A stretch of DNA of 64,000 bases, from assembly GCA_029204225.1 (NCBI GenBank), contig CM055096.1, forward strand, positions 43,246,901-43,310,900, given 5' to 3'. The position numbers and the translations under genes were made by a program. Below the pieces are notes generated by a model that did not search any database, was not told the origin of the DNA, and saw only the letters and a program-made list of their open reading frames with translations. The DNA is from Diphasiastrum complanatum (lineage: Eukaryota > Streptophyta > Lycopodiopsida > Lycopodiales > Lycopodiaceae). Shown piece after piece: positions 9,287 through 22,859 of the stretch (position 1 is the first letter of the stretch; each line of letters starts with the position of its first letter).

Positions 9287-11113
9287 TTGGCTTTGTTTTG
9301 CTCGTCTGTCTTTATCTCGTGCTAGACCGTAAAAGATTCTCGTTCGTGAATCTTTTGTGTTTGCAAACTGTTCGTCTTTGTCTCCTTTGACTTTTGTATT
9401 CGCAAAACTCTTCGTGTTTCGTGTCTCCAGATTTTTGAGTTTGCAAATGTCTTCGTCAGGTTGAGGGCTGAAAGCTAGCAAGGCTTTGTAAATAGAAATG
9501 TTTTGTTTCTTCAGTTCCCTCTCAAAGCATGATAGCTTTACGATCCCGAGACTGCTCCTTTGCTTCTCAAAGAGTCCTTTGTCCAGGGCTTTGGTGAAGA
9601 TGTCAGCAACCATGTCTTTCGTTCCTATGAAGGTGGTCTGCATCATCTTCTTTTCAATTAGATCCCTGATCAAGTGATACTTGATTGCAATGTGCTTCAT
9701 TCTGGAATGGAACACGAGATCTTTCGTCAGGTGTATTGTAGAGGTGTTGTCCATCTGCAAGACCAGAGGCTTGTTTCTTGTTTCGCCCAATTCGTCCAAG
9801 AACTACCTTAGCCAAATTATCTCGTTGGCCATCTTTGCTACTGCAATATATTCTGCCTCACAAGATGATTGGGCTACAACGGTCTGCTTCTTGCTGACCC
9901 AGAGAACTGCTGCTCTTGATGTGATGGTGCATTCTCCTGAGATGCTTTTACAGTCGTCCTTGAGAGATGCCCAGCTAGTGTCGTTGTAGGAAAGTATCCT
10001 AAAACCTGCACCATGACAATAACACAAGCCATAATTTCTCGTTAATTGAAGATATTGCAAAATTTGTTTCGCAATCTTCTAATGTGTCGAGCTTGGATTT
10101 GTGCAGAATTGGCTCATCCTGAATACTGCATAAGCAATATCAGGACGTGTGTTGTCTGCAAGGTATATCAGTGATCCTATCAACTTCATGTAAGGTGTGA
10201 GTTGCATCTGTTCTCTCTCTTCCTCAGTCCTTGGACAGTCATCATTCGTTAACACTGTCCCTGCGAGCATTGGAGTGTTCGCTCCTTTGCAGTTCAGCAT
10301 CCCAAAGTCCTCTCATATCTTCTGGATATATCTAGACTGGTGAAGATATAACTTACCTCCCTCATAGTCCCTTTCAATTTGTAAGCCTAGGTGATACCTG
10401 GCTTCTCCCAGGTCCACTATCTCAAAATGTTTCGAGATGTCTGTCTTCACCTCAGCAATTAGCTTCTCACTCTTGCAAAGTATCAGAGTGTCGCCCACAT
10501 ATACAGCCACTATGATGATCTGCCCATCTATAATTCTGACATACACATTGGAGTTAGCCAACAAAGGCTTGAATCCTAATAATTTTAGGGCTTGATCTTT
10601 CTTCTTGTACCTTTGTCGGGCTGACTGTTTCAGACCGTAGATGCTTCTATGCATTCTGCATGCATAGTTAGGAAGTGAATTCAAAACGAATCCTGGGGGT
10701 TGATCCATGTAGACCTCTTCGTCTAATTCGCCATGCAAGAAGGTTGTCTTCTTATTCACAATGTGGATCTTGAGGTCATAAGCTGTTGCATATGCAAATA
10801 ACAGACGTAGGGACAAATGTTTGATGACAAGAGAGAAGGTTTCAGAGTAGTCAATACCGTATCTTTGAGAGAAACCCTTCGCTACCAATCTTGTCTTGTA
10901 TTTCGTGATGTTCCCATCTGGTCCATATTTGAGCTTGAAAACCCATTTGCATTTGATAGTCTTGTGCTTATGTGGTAATGGCTCCAACGTCCATACCTGG
11001 TTTTTCCTCATGGACTCCATCCCTTTGTTCATGGCTTGGATCCATCTGTCCTTTTCTAGACTTTCAATCGCAGAAGGCATGCTAGAAGTCCATTTAGTTT
11101 AGGCTCAGTTCAT
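9287..11113 (-). pseudogene. Ty1/copia RT-RNase H remnant
   Basis: From 11080 the minus strand encodes copia RT: KCKWVFKLKYGPDGNITKYKTRLVAKGFSQ is split here only by length (KCKWVFKLKYGPDG, then KTRLVAKGFSQ), followed by TFLHGELDEEVYMDQPPGF and YGLKQSARQ. The active site is YVGD (10492-10503), not YVDD, so a catalytic Asp is gone. The region continues through three further frames to RNase H (NDTSWASLKDD, SSCEAEYIAV) and the tail MKHIAIKYHLIRD...VADIFTKALDKG. Breaks lie near 10310, 10070 and 9800. Gag, protease and integrase are absent. The 5' edge at about 11113 meets a plus-strand integrase head to head. Confidence 0.85.
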
Positions 11114-13590
11114 ACATCCAAGGGCTTGCTTGACCTTGTACATAGCGACATGTGTGGCCCAATGTAGACTGCTCCCACAGGGGGAGCTCTCTATTTCCTA
11201 ACCTTCATTGACAACTTCTCTCAAAGGACTTCAACCTACTATCTGAAGAACAAATCCAAAGCATTCAAGTTCTTCATGCAGTTCAAGGCGTCTGCAAAAA
11301 ATCAGACCCAGAGAAAGATCAAGACTCTACTCGCAGATGGAGGGGAGAGTACATCTCCACAGAATTCAAGGAGTTATACAAGGCCAATGGGATATATCAA
11401 CAATATACAACCAGCTATTCACCTTAGAGTAGAAGAATCTGACACTCATCGAGAGTGCCAAGAGCATGATGGCCCATGCATCTCTTTCAAAGAAATTCTG
11501 GACAGAAGTTGTTACTACAGCTGCCTATTTACAGAATCGATCCATCATCAACGCCCTAAATGGCAAGACACCTTATGAGGTGTGGACATGATCAAAACCA
11601 TCACTCAAACATATTCGAGTGTTTGGATGCATCGCTTTTGTTTAGATCCCTGAGGATCTAAAAAGAAAGCTGAACAATAAGGGCAGAAAGACGATTTTCA
11701 TTAGCTATTCCCCATATCACAAGCCATACAAACTCTACAATTTGGATACCGAGAAGGCATTCACCAGTAGAGATGTCATTTTTGTGGAAGACCAGTTCAT
11801 CGACCACAAGGAAAAGCTGTTGATAATTATGACCCAAGATCGAACAACCAGACAATTCTGATCTAGGGATTCAACTGCTGAATAACGACAATGACTCAGA
11901 CAATAAACAGAACCTCAATGAGTCAACAGACATCAGAGGACCAAAGTTTAACCCAGAAGGTCGAACAGGTCCAGACAGCCTCCATCCAGATTTATGGATG
12001 ATTCGGCCTGCTACTTCGTGCAGGAACCAAACATAGTTGCTAAGGCAATGTCTACTCCTAATGCTGACCAATGGAAAGCAGCGATGGACACCAAATTCAA
12101 TTCTCTTATGGAGAATCAAACATGGACAGCCAAAGGACCAAAAATCGATTCCATGCAAATGGATATTCAAGGCAAAGTATGACTCTAAAGGAAGACTAAA
12201 TTGTTACAAGGCCAAGCTAGTTGCCCAAGGCTTTTCTCAGATTCCAGACCTGGATTATTCATAAACCTTCAGCCCAGTCGTCAAACATGCGTCGATCCAC
12301 CTATTCCTCTCATTTGCAGCTGCAACAGATCCTGAAGTCTACCAGATGGATGTCTAGACCGGTTTCCTCAATGGAACCATCGAAGAGGAAATCTATATGA
12401 CGCAGCCAGAGGGATACAAACTCAATGACAAGCAACAACACCTTGTATGCAAAATCCACAAGGTGCTCCATGGGTTAAAACAATCACCCAGAGCCTGATT
12501 CCAAAAGATCAACGCATTTCTGATAGAGGATGGTTTCATTCCAAACTCAGCAGATTCGAATGTCTATTTCAAGTCTGTATCAGATTACTTCATCGTTATC
12601 ACTCTCTACGTAGACGATACACTCTTATTCAGTAATAATCTAAATTTGATGAAGGATACAAAATGCATAGTGGCTAAGAATACAAGATGACTGACATGGG
12701 TCCAGTCCACTATTGTCTTAAAATTCAAATTCAACGAGATCAACCAAGCAGATTGATCTTTATCAGTCAGCAACAATATCTCAACAACGTGCTCAAAAAG
12801 TATGGAATGGACAACTGCAAACCAAGTCACTTTCCACTCGACCCTGGACTAAAGCTATCAAAGGAACAGCCTTCTCAAACCGAGGCAAAAAATGAGGAGA
12901 TGAAGCACTACCCGTTTCAATCTGTCATCAGCTCACTGACGTACGCAATGATCTGCACGCGTCTAGACCTTGCATATTCGATCAGTACACTCAGCCAGTT
13001 CTTGTCAAATCTAGGCTTAACTCATTGGAAGACACTAACAAAGGTCATGAAGTACATCCAAGCAATGAAAACTCTCAGCAACGGAGGCAGCCACACTGCC
13101 AACATCCTTGAAGCCTACACAGATGCGGATTGGGCAGAAGATGTCGAACCAGAAAATCAACTTCTGAATTTGTATTTTTTTTACAACCAAGGCCCAATCT
13201 CATGGAACAATCGAAAGCAGACTTCAGTTGCATTATCATCAACGAAATCCAAATACATAGTTGCCACCAATGCAACCAAAGAGGTGATCTGGCTAAGGCA
13301 ACTGCTTGCAGACCTGAACCTTGTACAACCACTTCCTACAACAATCTATTGTGACAATCAAAGCACAATTGCGCTGTCTCTCAATCCAAGATTTCACTCT
13401 CGAAGCAAACATATAGAAATCATGTATCATTACCTTAGAGAGAAAGTGCACAACAAGGAAGTAGAACTTGTTTTTTGCAGAACAAACTACATGGTAGCAG
13501 ATTACTTCACAAAGGCTCTATCAAAGGAGCAACATTTTAGATTTAACGATATGTCAATTTTGAAGATCAATGTTTTTCAGGATCCACATT
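11114..13590 (+). pseudogene. Ty1/copia integrase-RT-RNase H remnant
   Basis: It starts inside integrase at HSDMCGPM (about 11140). The integrase core is frameshifted (LLADGGE at about 11325) and reaches HIRVFGCIAF at about 11610. RT begins near 12040 (CKWIFKAKYDSKGRLNCYKA, LVAQGFSQ). It has in-frame stops at 12261, 12355 and about 12497, and an intact YVDD in ITLYVDDTLLF at about 12600. The open frame 12687-13592 then gives 301 codons of RT end and RNase H (TDADWAED, ISWNNRKQTSVALSSTKSKY, the second RNase H core site YCDNQSTIALS, and VADYFTKALSKEQ). PPT and LTR follow. Gag and protease are missing. Confidence 0.88.
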
Positions 13591-13805
13591 AAGGAGGAGT
13601 GTTAGATTTCTTATGCTCAGGCTTAAACAAATCGTTCAAGTAATGAGCGTCTTGAAAATCGAAGGCCAACTGCATGTTTTCGGACCTTCACATTTTTTTT
13701 CTTTTAAGATTTTTTTTTGCCTTAGAAACCATTTTTAAGACACCTTTGCTTTTTTCCGTCTTTTTCACCTTTTTTGTGCCTTAGCAAAAAGTGCGACACA
13801 CTGGC
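13591..13805 (+). repeat. Polypurine tract and truncated 3' LTR
   Basis: AAGGAGGAG (13591-13599) is identical to the tract at 4881. The LTR begins TGTTAGATTTC at 13600 and is cut after about 200 bp by a gypsy integrase piece. The last part is T-rich (13685-13790). Confidence 0.7.
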
Positions 13806-14095
13806 CAGAATGACTTAGCTTTCAAGGCGAATCAGGACCATATGCGAGAGGCTCAACAAAAGATGAAATATTGTGTGGACAAGCTTCGATCATTCAGGGA
13901 ATTCCACGAAGGGATTTATGTGTATTTATGATTACAGCCCTATCGCCAATCAGTATCAAAGAAAACCAGGGGCGAGAAGCTATCTCCACGATTCTATGGA
14001 CCATTTCAAATCCTCAATAGGGTGGGTAAACTAGCATATGAACTGGATTTACCAACCATAAAAAAAAATGCATAATGTGTTCCATGTCAGTCTGT
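13806..14095 (+). pseudogene. Gypsy integrase C-terminal remnant
   Basis: The frame reads QQKMKYCVDKLRSFREFHEG, then YVYL, stop, LQPYRQSVSKK, then KLSPRFYGPFQILNRVGKLA and YELDLP. This is the conserved Ty3/gypsy integrase tail (W/YV.LRLQPYRQ...KLSPRFYGPF...G.VAY.L.LP). One stop and a frame break after the A-run near 14060 inactivate it. It lies about 590 bp upstream of the P450 exon, probably in that gene's intron or flank. Confidence 0.85.
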
Positions 14096-14688
14096 TGTTC
14101 TTAAACTATAGTAGAGAATGTTTAGATGGCTCATGCTCCATAAGTCTTTCTAGTTAGAAGTAATTTATAACTCTTAATTTTAGGTTATGTTTGAAAATGC
14201 ATGCATTAGTAATTAGGTGAATATCTAAAAAATACACATCTGAAAATTGCAAGCTTTTGTAGAATTCAAGAACTTGAAATATTTTTTCCAAATGGTGAAA
14301 TTGACATTTCATAGAAATTTTGCAATGGAGAGTAGGTTCATTTCTTGAGTAATATTGTATATTCCAAATTAAAATAGCTCAAAAGCGTCACATTTTTTGT
14401 ATTGGTCACCTTTTGCATGACTTTGAAATGGCTTTCAAGAAAGCCATATGCCTATTGTTGCATCCCTTTCAAAACATAGACTTTTTGACCAACATGATTG
14501 TAATAATTTTTAAATATTTTGCATTGTCTTCTTAGATCTTGCCATATATCTTCTAGCAACAAATATTAACATCACAAAAATATTTGAATCTCACAATACA
14601 TTCTCAAAACTTCCAAATAGTGAAGTAAACCTAATTACAAATATTGATAGAAAGAAAGGACCTAACACTTGTTTTTTTGTGGTTGTAG
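14096..14688 (+). other. Non-coding, AT-rich; 3' part looks like an intron end
   Basis: No coding frame was recognised. The last 20 bases before 14689 are pyrimidine/T-rich and end TTGTAG, a good plant 3' splice site for the P450 exon that follows. Confidence 0.5.
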
Positions 14689-14979
14689 CTGGTATGGACA
14701 ACATGGCGCTCACACAAGCAAGAAAAATTCTTTCCCAATCCAGAGAAATTTGATCCATCCTGCTTTGAAGGAGCACCACAACCGTATACATATGTGCCCT
14801 TCGGAGGAGTCCCTCGCTTGTGCCCTGGCATGGAGTTTGCCAAGATGGAAATGCTCATTTTGTTTCACTATTTGGTCACTCGCTTTGTTTGGTCCATGGT
14901 GGATCCATTAGAAAAGGTGATTAGTGATCCCATGCCATGTCTAGAGAAAGGCCTCTCAATTGATATATGCCCTAGATGA
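14689..14979 (+). pseudogene. Cytochrome P450 terminal exon (CYP85 clan, CYP716/725-like), possibly damaged
   Basis: The exon has 96 codons plus a stop, opening in frame right after a 3' splice site. It encodes the P450 C-terminus: KFFPNPEKFDPSCFEG (PERF region), then YVPFGGVPRLCPGMEFAKME (heme loop, Cys at codon 14821-14823), then the usual tail ...VISDPMPCLEKGLSIDICPR. P450s bind heme through this Cys and oxidise terpenoid or sterol substrates at the ER. Two positions are odd. The PERF Arg is Cys (TGC at 14761-14763, one transition from CGC). The conserved Gly of FxxGxRxC is Val (14809-14811). Both could weaken heme or core packing, so a pseudogene is possible, but the frame is open. No upstream exons were found in 1-14688. 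They may lie before the window, across a transposon-filled intron, or be lost. Confidence 0.85.
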
Positions 14980-17172
14980 TGGTGCAAGAGAACATGGCTT
15001 GAGTAGCTTCCTTGTAAGTTAAGATCGTGATGGTGCCAAAACTTTTAAAAAACAAAAATGATGCAAAAAGTTATCCTTTTTATCCAAATTTCTCTATTCA
15101 AGTTTCAATACTAGAAATTTGTAGAGGATGGATCCATTATGGATTATAGTAAGCAATTCTTGAAGGAACACATGAAGGTTATTCATATGGTATGAAAACT
15201 CAATGTCCAACTCTTTTACTTCACTTTCCATGTGACTATTAGTGTATCTAGGGAAATATGGTTTGCAATAGTTCCAATCTATTGCAATATGTTGTCATAA
15301 TAATTTATCTATGTTACTAGCAATGACTTGTAATTAGAGTATCATTGTGGTTGGTTTTTTCCATTTAGAATCATCTCGAATAACTATGTATCCAAAAACA
15401 CTTACTAGCAAGTATCTTGTTTTTTCACTTGGTAATGTTTGAAGTTATCATATTAAACAACTTGGTCACCATGTTTTTTAATCAATCTTGATGACCTTTG
15501 ATTGTTTTTTGGGATAATGTGACATTGTCCTCAATTGGGAGAGGTTTTTGAAACTTGCATAAAATATCCACATAGCAAGGAAATGCGGGAATGTGCACTC
15601 TTAGAAAAATGTATAATGAAAAAAGCCTTATTGTGAATTTTATGCCTCACAATCTAAGAGGTCTTGCACTTTGCTCATTTGCCATGTTGATTATAAATGA
15701 TGTAAGGGTCATGTCTTAATGCAACACAATTGACATGGTACTTACTCTAGATCCTCCAATCGCTAATTTTTTGCTTGTGCTCAATGATGAAAATGCGTGT
15801 TGTGCATTTGTTCCTTATTCAAGCCAATAATATGAATTTTCTGGACATTTTTGACAATGTTTCAAATAGGCCTTTTTGTAATGTTGTGTTGATCTCCACA
15901 TTCCTATCTTACTAAATTCATGTTTTGAGTGCATTTTGCTAGTGTAAAAAACATTTCAAGAGCACGTTTAATCTCTTTACAAGAATCAATGAGGGTGGAA
16001 GTCTTATTTTTCTTCTTGTATCTCGTATTTATTGAGATCTCCACTAAGTTTGAAGCCAAATGAAGATTTATTGTGGCATATAAACATCTATAATTTTCTT
16101 GATTTGCATGTTTTTCCTAGAATCGAATCACAAAATCTATATGCATGAAACCACTCTATTATCCATCAAGATTTCACAATTTTTTTTTGCACATATTTTC
16201 CATAAAAAATTCTTTATTGATTGGTATTCATGATCTCTTAGAAGTATATAAACTTGGTGAGAATCTGGTGTGGGGAAGATTAGAATCTATTTTCACTCGG
16301 TATATTGGATTGTCTTTAGAAATCCTAGATTCCAACCAAATTATGCTCACAAAGATCTAGCCTTAATCGTTGAATACATAAATACATAGAGATCCCATGG
16401 TAGATTGCTCATGAACTTCAAAGAGGGCTAGGTACTAATAGATCTATAATAAGTTGTCATTGGTCAGATGAGCATAACTTTTGTGTAGCATGCTCTCTGT
16501 ATGTAAAGTTGAAAGTACATCTCTCATGCTATGTATGTCCTTGAAGGTGTGAAAACCTTTCATTAGCTAAAATAGTGTAGTTTGGTTGGTGAAACATAAT
16601 TAGGATTACATAATCATTCATAGATATTAGAAATGTCCAACCATCCTTAACATGCAACAACATCATAGATTAATGGTGTTGAATTTATGTTAAATGTTCT
16701 CTTTTTGTACTCGATCCCTAGTAGATTAAACATTTGCCATTCATTGTTCCTTTGCATGACAAAAAAGATAGATGACATATCTTCAAGATGTTAGCTACTA
16801 GCCTAGCATCTGGATTTGAGCTTGTATAGAGGATGTAGCCAATTAATGATCTAGAAATATCTCGGTGGTGATGTGATCACATTCACTTACTAAAAGACTG
16901 ATCACAATGGTTTCCCATGTCCACAATATAAGATACAAATTCCTCCATTTATAGTTGTCTGGCTTATATTATTAGTGATATTCTTCATCTACTTTGCACT
17001 TTATCTTTTGAGAACCAATCCATGAAAACTATTGCAATATGTGATATGAAAGGTGAAGATTTCGTTCGCTTCTGTAAAACCATCCACAAAATTTATTCGC
17101 CAAAATTGGAAGCCCCTCAATTGGCCGCTACATACCAGCCCTCTTGATCACTTCTTGTGAATCATGTTCGCC
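14980..17172. other. No gene seen
   Basis: About 2.2 kb of AT-rich sequence without recognisable protein similarity, LTR or tandem repeat. The first few hundred bases could include the P450 3' UTR. The motif CTCAATTGGCCGCTACAT at 17116-17133 recurs at 42052-42069. Confidence 0.6.
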
Positions 17173-20100
17173 TCATCGTCGCGCCGTCTGCTTTCCCTCG
17201 CTCATCTTCCGGCCCAGGACTTCAAAAACTTGGAAGCGGAGCTTACTTCTGAAATTAAGGGGCCCCATATATTCTCTTATTTTTTCTACGAAGCCCATTT
17301 CCTGCCAGTCTTCCACCATGGTCACATAGCGTGACGACATGAAGGCCGCTCTGTAGTATAGCCTGGCCATCATCTCATGGTCTTCTTCTGATCGGAGGGC
17401 TGTGTTTGGGTTGATCCTAATGGGATCCAAACCTCGATCCCAGAAACATTCTTGTTGCATCAGGAAGGCCATGGATCTGCAATACTCGACACTTTCCTGC
17501 ATGCAGAGATCGGCACTTGACTTGTATTTGTGCCCGAAGTCTAGTAACTGTAGCCTCAGATCATCCGGGGAGGTTTTCTCTGTAATTTTCGGAATGACTG
17601 GCCAGTTTACTAACTCTACTTGAGGTTTTTCCACTGGCCATGGGTTTCTGCGTTTGAGCGGCATGTAAAAAGGATCCACTCGCTTCCATGCCAATGCCCA
17701 CAAATATTCTTGGAGTCACCTGCTATCCTTCAGGACTTTGCTCCGCCATTCTGGCCGCGGCTGTAGTGCGGCAACAATCTCGGCCCTGGTGGAGTATTGG
17801 CTTTGATCGATGTCTTCTTTGCCACCCCTCATATTGGGAGGGTATTTTCTTTCAAATCGTTCTGATTCCCTTGTATCAACCAGTTTACTTCTAGGCCGGG
17901 TAGGGGAAGTTGTCCTACCCAGTTGGGGCAGCCTTGCCAGATAATCATCAAGGGACTTGGTGCCTGTGTCGTTCTCTTTTGTTCACTCGCTCGTCGACGG
18001 CTCACCTGCACCCATGTCTGGCCCGGGCGAGAATCTTCTTGTCGCCGGTTGGTCAGCCAGGAAGTCATCATCGGCTCCAATGTCTGTGTTAGATTTTGGA
18101 AGGTTGGGGATGGAGTGATCTGGGGAGAGAGGTGCGGGGGTGAACGGTTTAGGAGGAGTCGGAAATAATAAGTTATACGCAGCACCAGGGGAGTGGAGTT
18201 GTTGGAGGAACTCGTCCCGTTGGGCTTTGTGGGTGTTAGTTGGACCTTTTGATGGGCCCATTATTTGACTAGGAGGTGATGAAGAAAGAGGAGATGGAAG
18301 AATTGGGTAAGTTGGAATGAATGTTTCAGAGAAATTAAATGCGGAGTAGGAGGAAGGGTTAAAGGTGGGAGGGGGTCGGGGAAAGCTCATGGAAGCAGCA
18401 CCGGCTCTCTGGCCACCCGATCCTAAGCTACCGTTTGATCGGTGGGTTTGTCCGTTCTGATTCCCTGCTCCATCATTCTCATCATCATCCCGTGGCTTCG
18501 TTACATGAGCACCTACTTGGGCCTTGCACGCCGTGTCCCATAATTGGTTCACCTTGTCCAAGACTTGTTGTAGGGCCTTCATTGTTTCTTCAAGCTGCTT
18601 CTGGGACTCCAGGATGATCTTCTCTTGTTTCGCCACAATGTTTTCAAAATTCTTTTTATCGGCCTCTCGCTCTTGGATCAGCCTTATGTATTTCTCCATC
18701 CGGATGGCTGAGGCCTGTGGGGCTTGGATTTGAATGTCCTCGGGCTTGACTGGAGGAGCATTGACTATCATTGCACCCAATGATTCATCTCGTACTTGGT
18801 CGATTTGGACCATCTGGTGCTTCAATTGCTGCTGGACCTCTTCCAAGGTGGTTTTCTGCCCGGCCATCATGGATCTGCTTTCTACTGCCTCTTTTTCTTT
18901 TTCTTTGGCCATCCTTTGATATCGTGCAATCTCTTGGTCTTGATGTTGGACCTTGCTCTCTAGAACTTGATGTTGGCTCACCAACCAATGCATGTGGTAG
19001 CTCATTTCGGATAGGCCAATCATTGAGCGTTTGGCTGCTTCAGTGAGCTTTTCAGGGTTAGAGAGGGTTGGGTACTGATCTGGGGTGTGGGATGGGGAGG
19101 CTAAACCAAAAAATAGACATGGTGTTAGAACTGAAGATGGAGGTGGAGGTGGAGGTGTCTGACTTCTTCCTGGTTGCTTTATCTTTTTTGGTTCGTCGTC
19201 GCTTATCTCCATCAGGTCCGCAGCATCAAAATATTGAGATGTGTCCAATATGTGGACTTGCTGGGCCTGGGCTGCTCCAGTGTCTTGGAGACTGGATATC
19301 CCCACTCCTCCCCGTTGGTGGCGTTGGTGTTGTAATCAGTGTGGTTGGGGTGGTGGCCTCATCTGGCTGACTTGGGACTTGAGGTACTATCGTGTCAGGT
19401 GCCAGTGTGGATGTAGTTGCTCCATCACCCCCGTCAATGACATGTGAGGGTGACGAGTGTTGTTGTGATGTTGTGGACGAGCTACCACCATCTGACGTGG
19501 AACCATGTGAAACTGATCCCACCGGTGATGTGCTCCCAGCTTGAAGCTTCCCTTGTCTTCGTTGTTGTCGTGTACCTGACAATTGAGCCCTTGAGGTATC
19601 TGCATGTTAAGCTCCGGAGGTTGCAACTGCTTGTGGATTCTGGGGTGGGCTTCTTGGCTTGTGTACCAGAGGGAGGATACTAGTATTGACTCGTTTGGCC
19701 TGGGACCCTAATGGTGAAGCTGTCCTTGCATGCTTGGGCTTCTTGTGTTCAATGGGAATATCCCATGCCTTGTCCGCAAGCTGCAGTTGTTGTTGGAGCT
19801 TTGGCCCGTTTTGTACTTGATGCAGAGTGATATCTGTCATCAGATATCCTAATATCGTGATAGGCTGCTTGTGCTTAATGCACTCATGAAGACAATTCGA
19901 AGCAAATTGTGCCCAATCATAGAGGTTCTGGGCATGCAGTCGTGAATCTGCCAGCATGTGAAACAGGGACATGGATACCCTCAGCACTTTCATTCGAGGC
20001 TTCTGTGTGCATCTGGTGAGATATGCACATGCTGCTTGAAGTTGTTTGTCATTGATTGCTTCAAGCCTGTACCCATCCTTGTTCTTCCACTTGGTCACAG

Positions 20101-20500
20101 AGGGATCAATATATTTGAAATATGTCGTTTGCTTTATCTTCTGGAGTGTCCTTGTGACAGTGTTTGGCCCTCATGGAAAATCATAAGGTTGCAAGTCAAC
20201 TGCCGCAAAGGATACATTATAGACATAATTCCTGATAGGGGGAACTATGATCTGACATGATCTTGTCGTGGTATGATAATTTGCATATGCCATGTGTACC
20301 AGATAGGGGCTTTGATAACCTGTCAAGACAGGGATCTGAAATTCGATTTCCTTGAAGAAGGACTCCGCCTGTTCGTACCAGGTCTGCATCTCTATAAGGT
20401 CAAGCTTGCACAACTGGATGTTGAGCTTGCTTGCTTTGGGATCATCTGAACTGGAACTGGGGTTGGACAACATGGTTGGAAACAACTCAGGTCTCTTCAC
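17173..20500 (-). pseudogene. Unrecognised large reading frame, about 1,100 codons, decayed
   Basis: Two long frames can be followed. From 20500 to about 19226 one frame runs on with stops at 20171 (TGA) and 19607 (TAA). A single frameshift in about 19230-19305 leads to the 440-codon frame 19305-17983. After a TGA at 17983 the same frame continues to another TGA near 17710 and then to 17173. The first part is helical and hydrophobic (residues such as NLYDWAQFASNCLHECIKHK). Next comes a Ser/Thr/Pro/Gly-rich stretch. A probable coiled coil follows (about 19020-18530, with EKEKEAVESRS, QEKIILESQKQLEETMKALQ). A Pro/Ser-rich linker and a final acidic/aromatic domain (WDRGLDPIRINPNTALRSEE, YYRAAFMSSRY) complete it. 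Its GC content is clearly higher than its surroundings. It joins a gypsy integrase scrap in frame near 20500. It may be an accessory ORF of a gypsy element or a captured host gene. I do not recognise it. Confidence 0.6.
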
Positions 20501-21250
20501 GTGTTCTGATTTATGGATCTGGTATGAGGTGCATTCCCTAACCAACTTGTAGATATCTTGCTTCATTCCTTGCCATTTGAAAAGACTTTTAACTTTTTAA
20601 TAGGCCTTTAGTATTCTCAAGTGACCAATACTAGGAGATGAATGTAGTTCATAAAAAATGTGAGGTACCAACTTTGAATTTGGCACTAGGACTATCCTTT
20701 TATTTTTTTATACCAAAATTTGGTGACGAGATTGTTCTCCAACTTTGGGATCCGATAAATTTTTCATAATTTGCGTCATGGTTACATCCTTAGTATACTC
20801 ATCCAAGATGACAGACTTCCAATCATTTTCCAAAGAAATGAGGGGATTCAGCATGCACTTTTCTAACATGCAACATAATCCTTATGAGGCTTGATCTTGT
20901 TTTGTGGACATGCAATTCTCTTCTGCATCTTGGAAAACAGTTATATACTCCTCCAAAGATTCACCTGTATCCACAACCTTGACAAAACATCAGTAGCTTG
21001 ATTTTCCTTGCCCTTGAGATGTTCAATAACAAAGTCATATGCTTGAACTTGTGCTAACCATTTCTTTTGTTTGACCGTCAGCTGCTTCTAACTTAGAAAA
21101 TACTTAAGGCTATGGTGCTCACTTTTAATGATCAATTTTGCATAAAGGTAGTGTCGCCATTTTTTCAAGGCATGAACTATAGCCAACATCTCCTTGTCGA
21201 TCAATTTTCGACTCTCATAGGCAATCACACCATCCTTCTAACTTATTATG
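20501..21250 (-). pseudogene. Gypsy RNase H and integrase zinc-finger remnant
   Basis: The minus strand from 21250 reads VIAYESRKLIDKEMLAIVHA, LKKWRHYLYAKLIIKSEHHS and VQAYDFVIEHLKGKENQATD, followed by VLSRL. This is the Ty3/gypsy RNase H domain with one stop. After about 400 bp of broken sequence the integrase HHCC end follows (KWQGMKQDIYKLVREC, then TSYQIHKSEH; the second Cys of the finger is Tyr). The frame then passes without a break into the unknown ORF at 17173-20500. Confidence 0.85.
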
Positions 21251-21266
21251 GCTCCTAATCCACTTC

Positions 21267-22685
<1,419 letters not shown>

Positions 22686-22689
22686 AATG

Positions 22690-22701
22690 TGGTATCAGAG
22701 C
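22690..22701 (+). promoter_or_regulatory. Primer-binding site (tRNA-Met type)
   Basis: TGGTATCAGAGC lies four bases after the LTR end CAACA. A second similar text, GTGGTATTAGAGCC, follows at about 22731-22744 and looks like a diverged duplicate of the site. Confidence 0.85.
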
Positions 22702-22859
22702 TGATAATTCACAATTCATCGCCCACAAAGTGGTATTAGAGCCAAAAGTTTATTGGATTACTAGAGTCTAGGAATTATAATAGAACTTAACACGTTTTTT
22801 GTTCTATAGAGCTGATTCATTTAGTTTGTGTTTTATCTCTGCTACTCGATTACAATAGA

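Noticed and set aside
8572-9390. Small frames on both strands at 8366-9390
   Set aside because: They lie in a probable LTR between copia pieces and show no conserved motif.
18435-19447. Plus-strand frames opposite the unknown ORF
   Set aside because: They are antisense shadows. The minus frame is longer, continues over stops and has a coiled-coil pattern.
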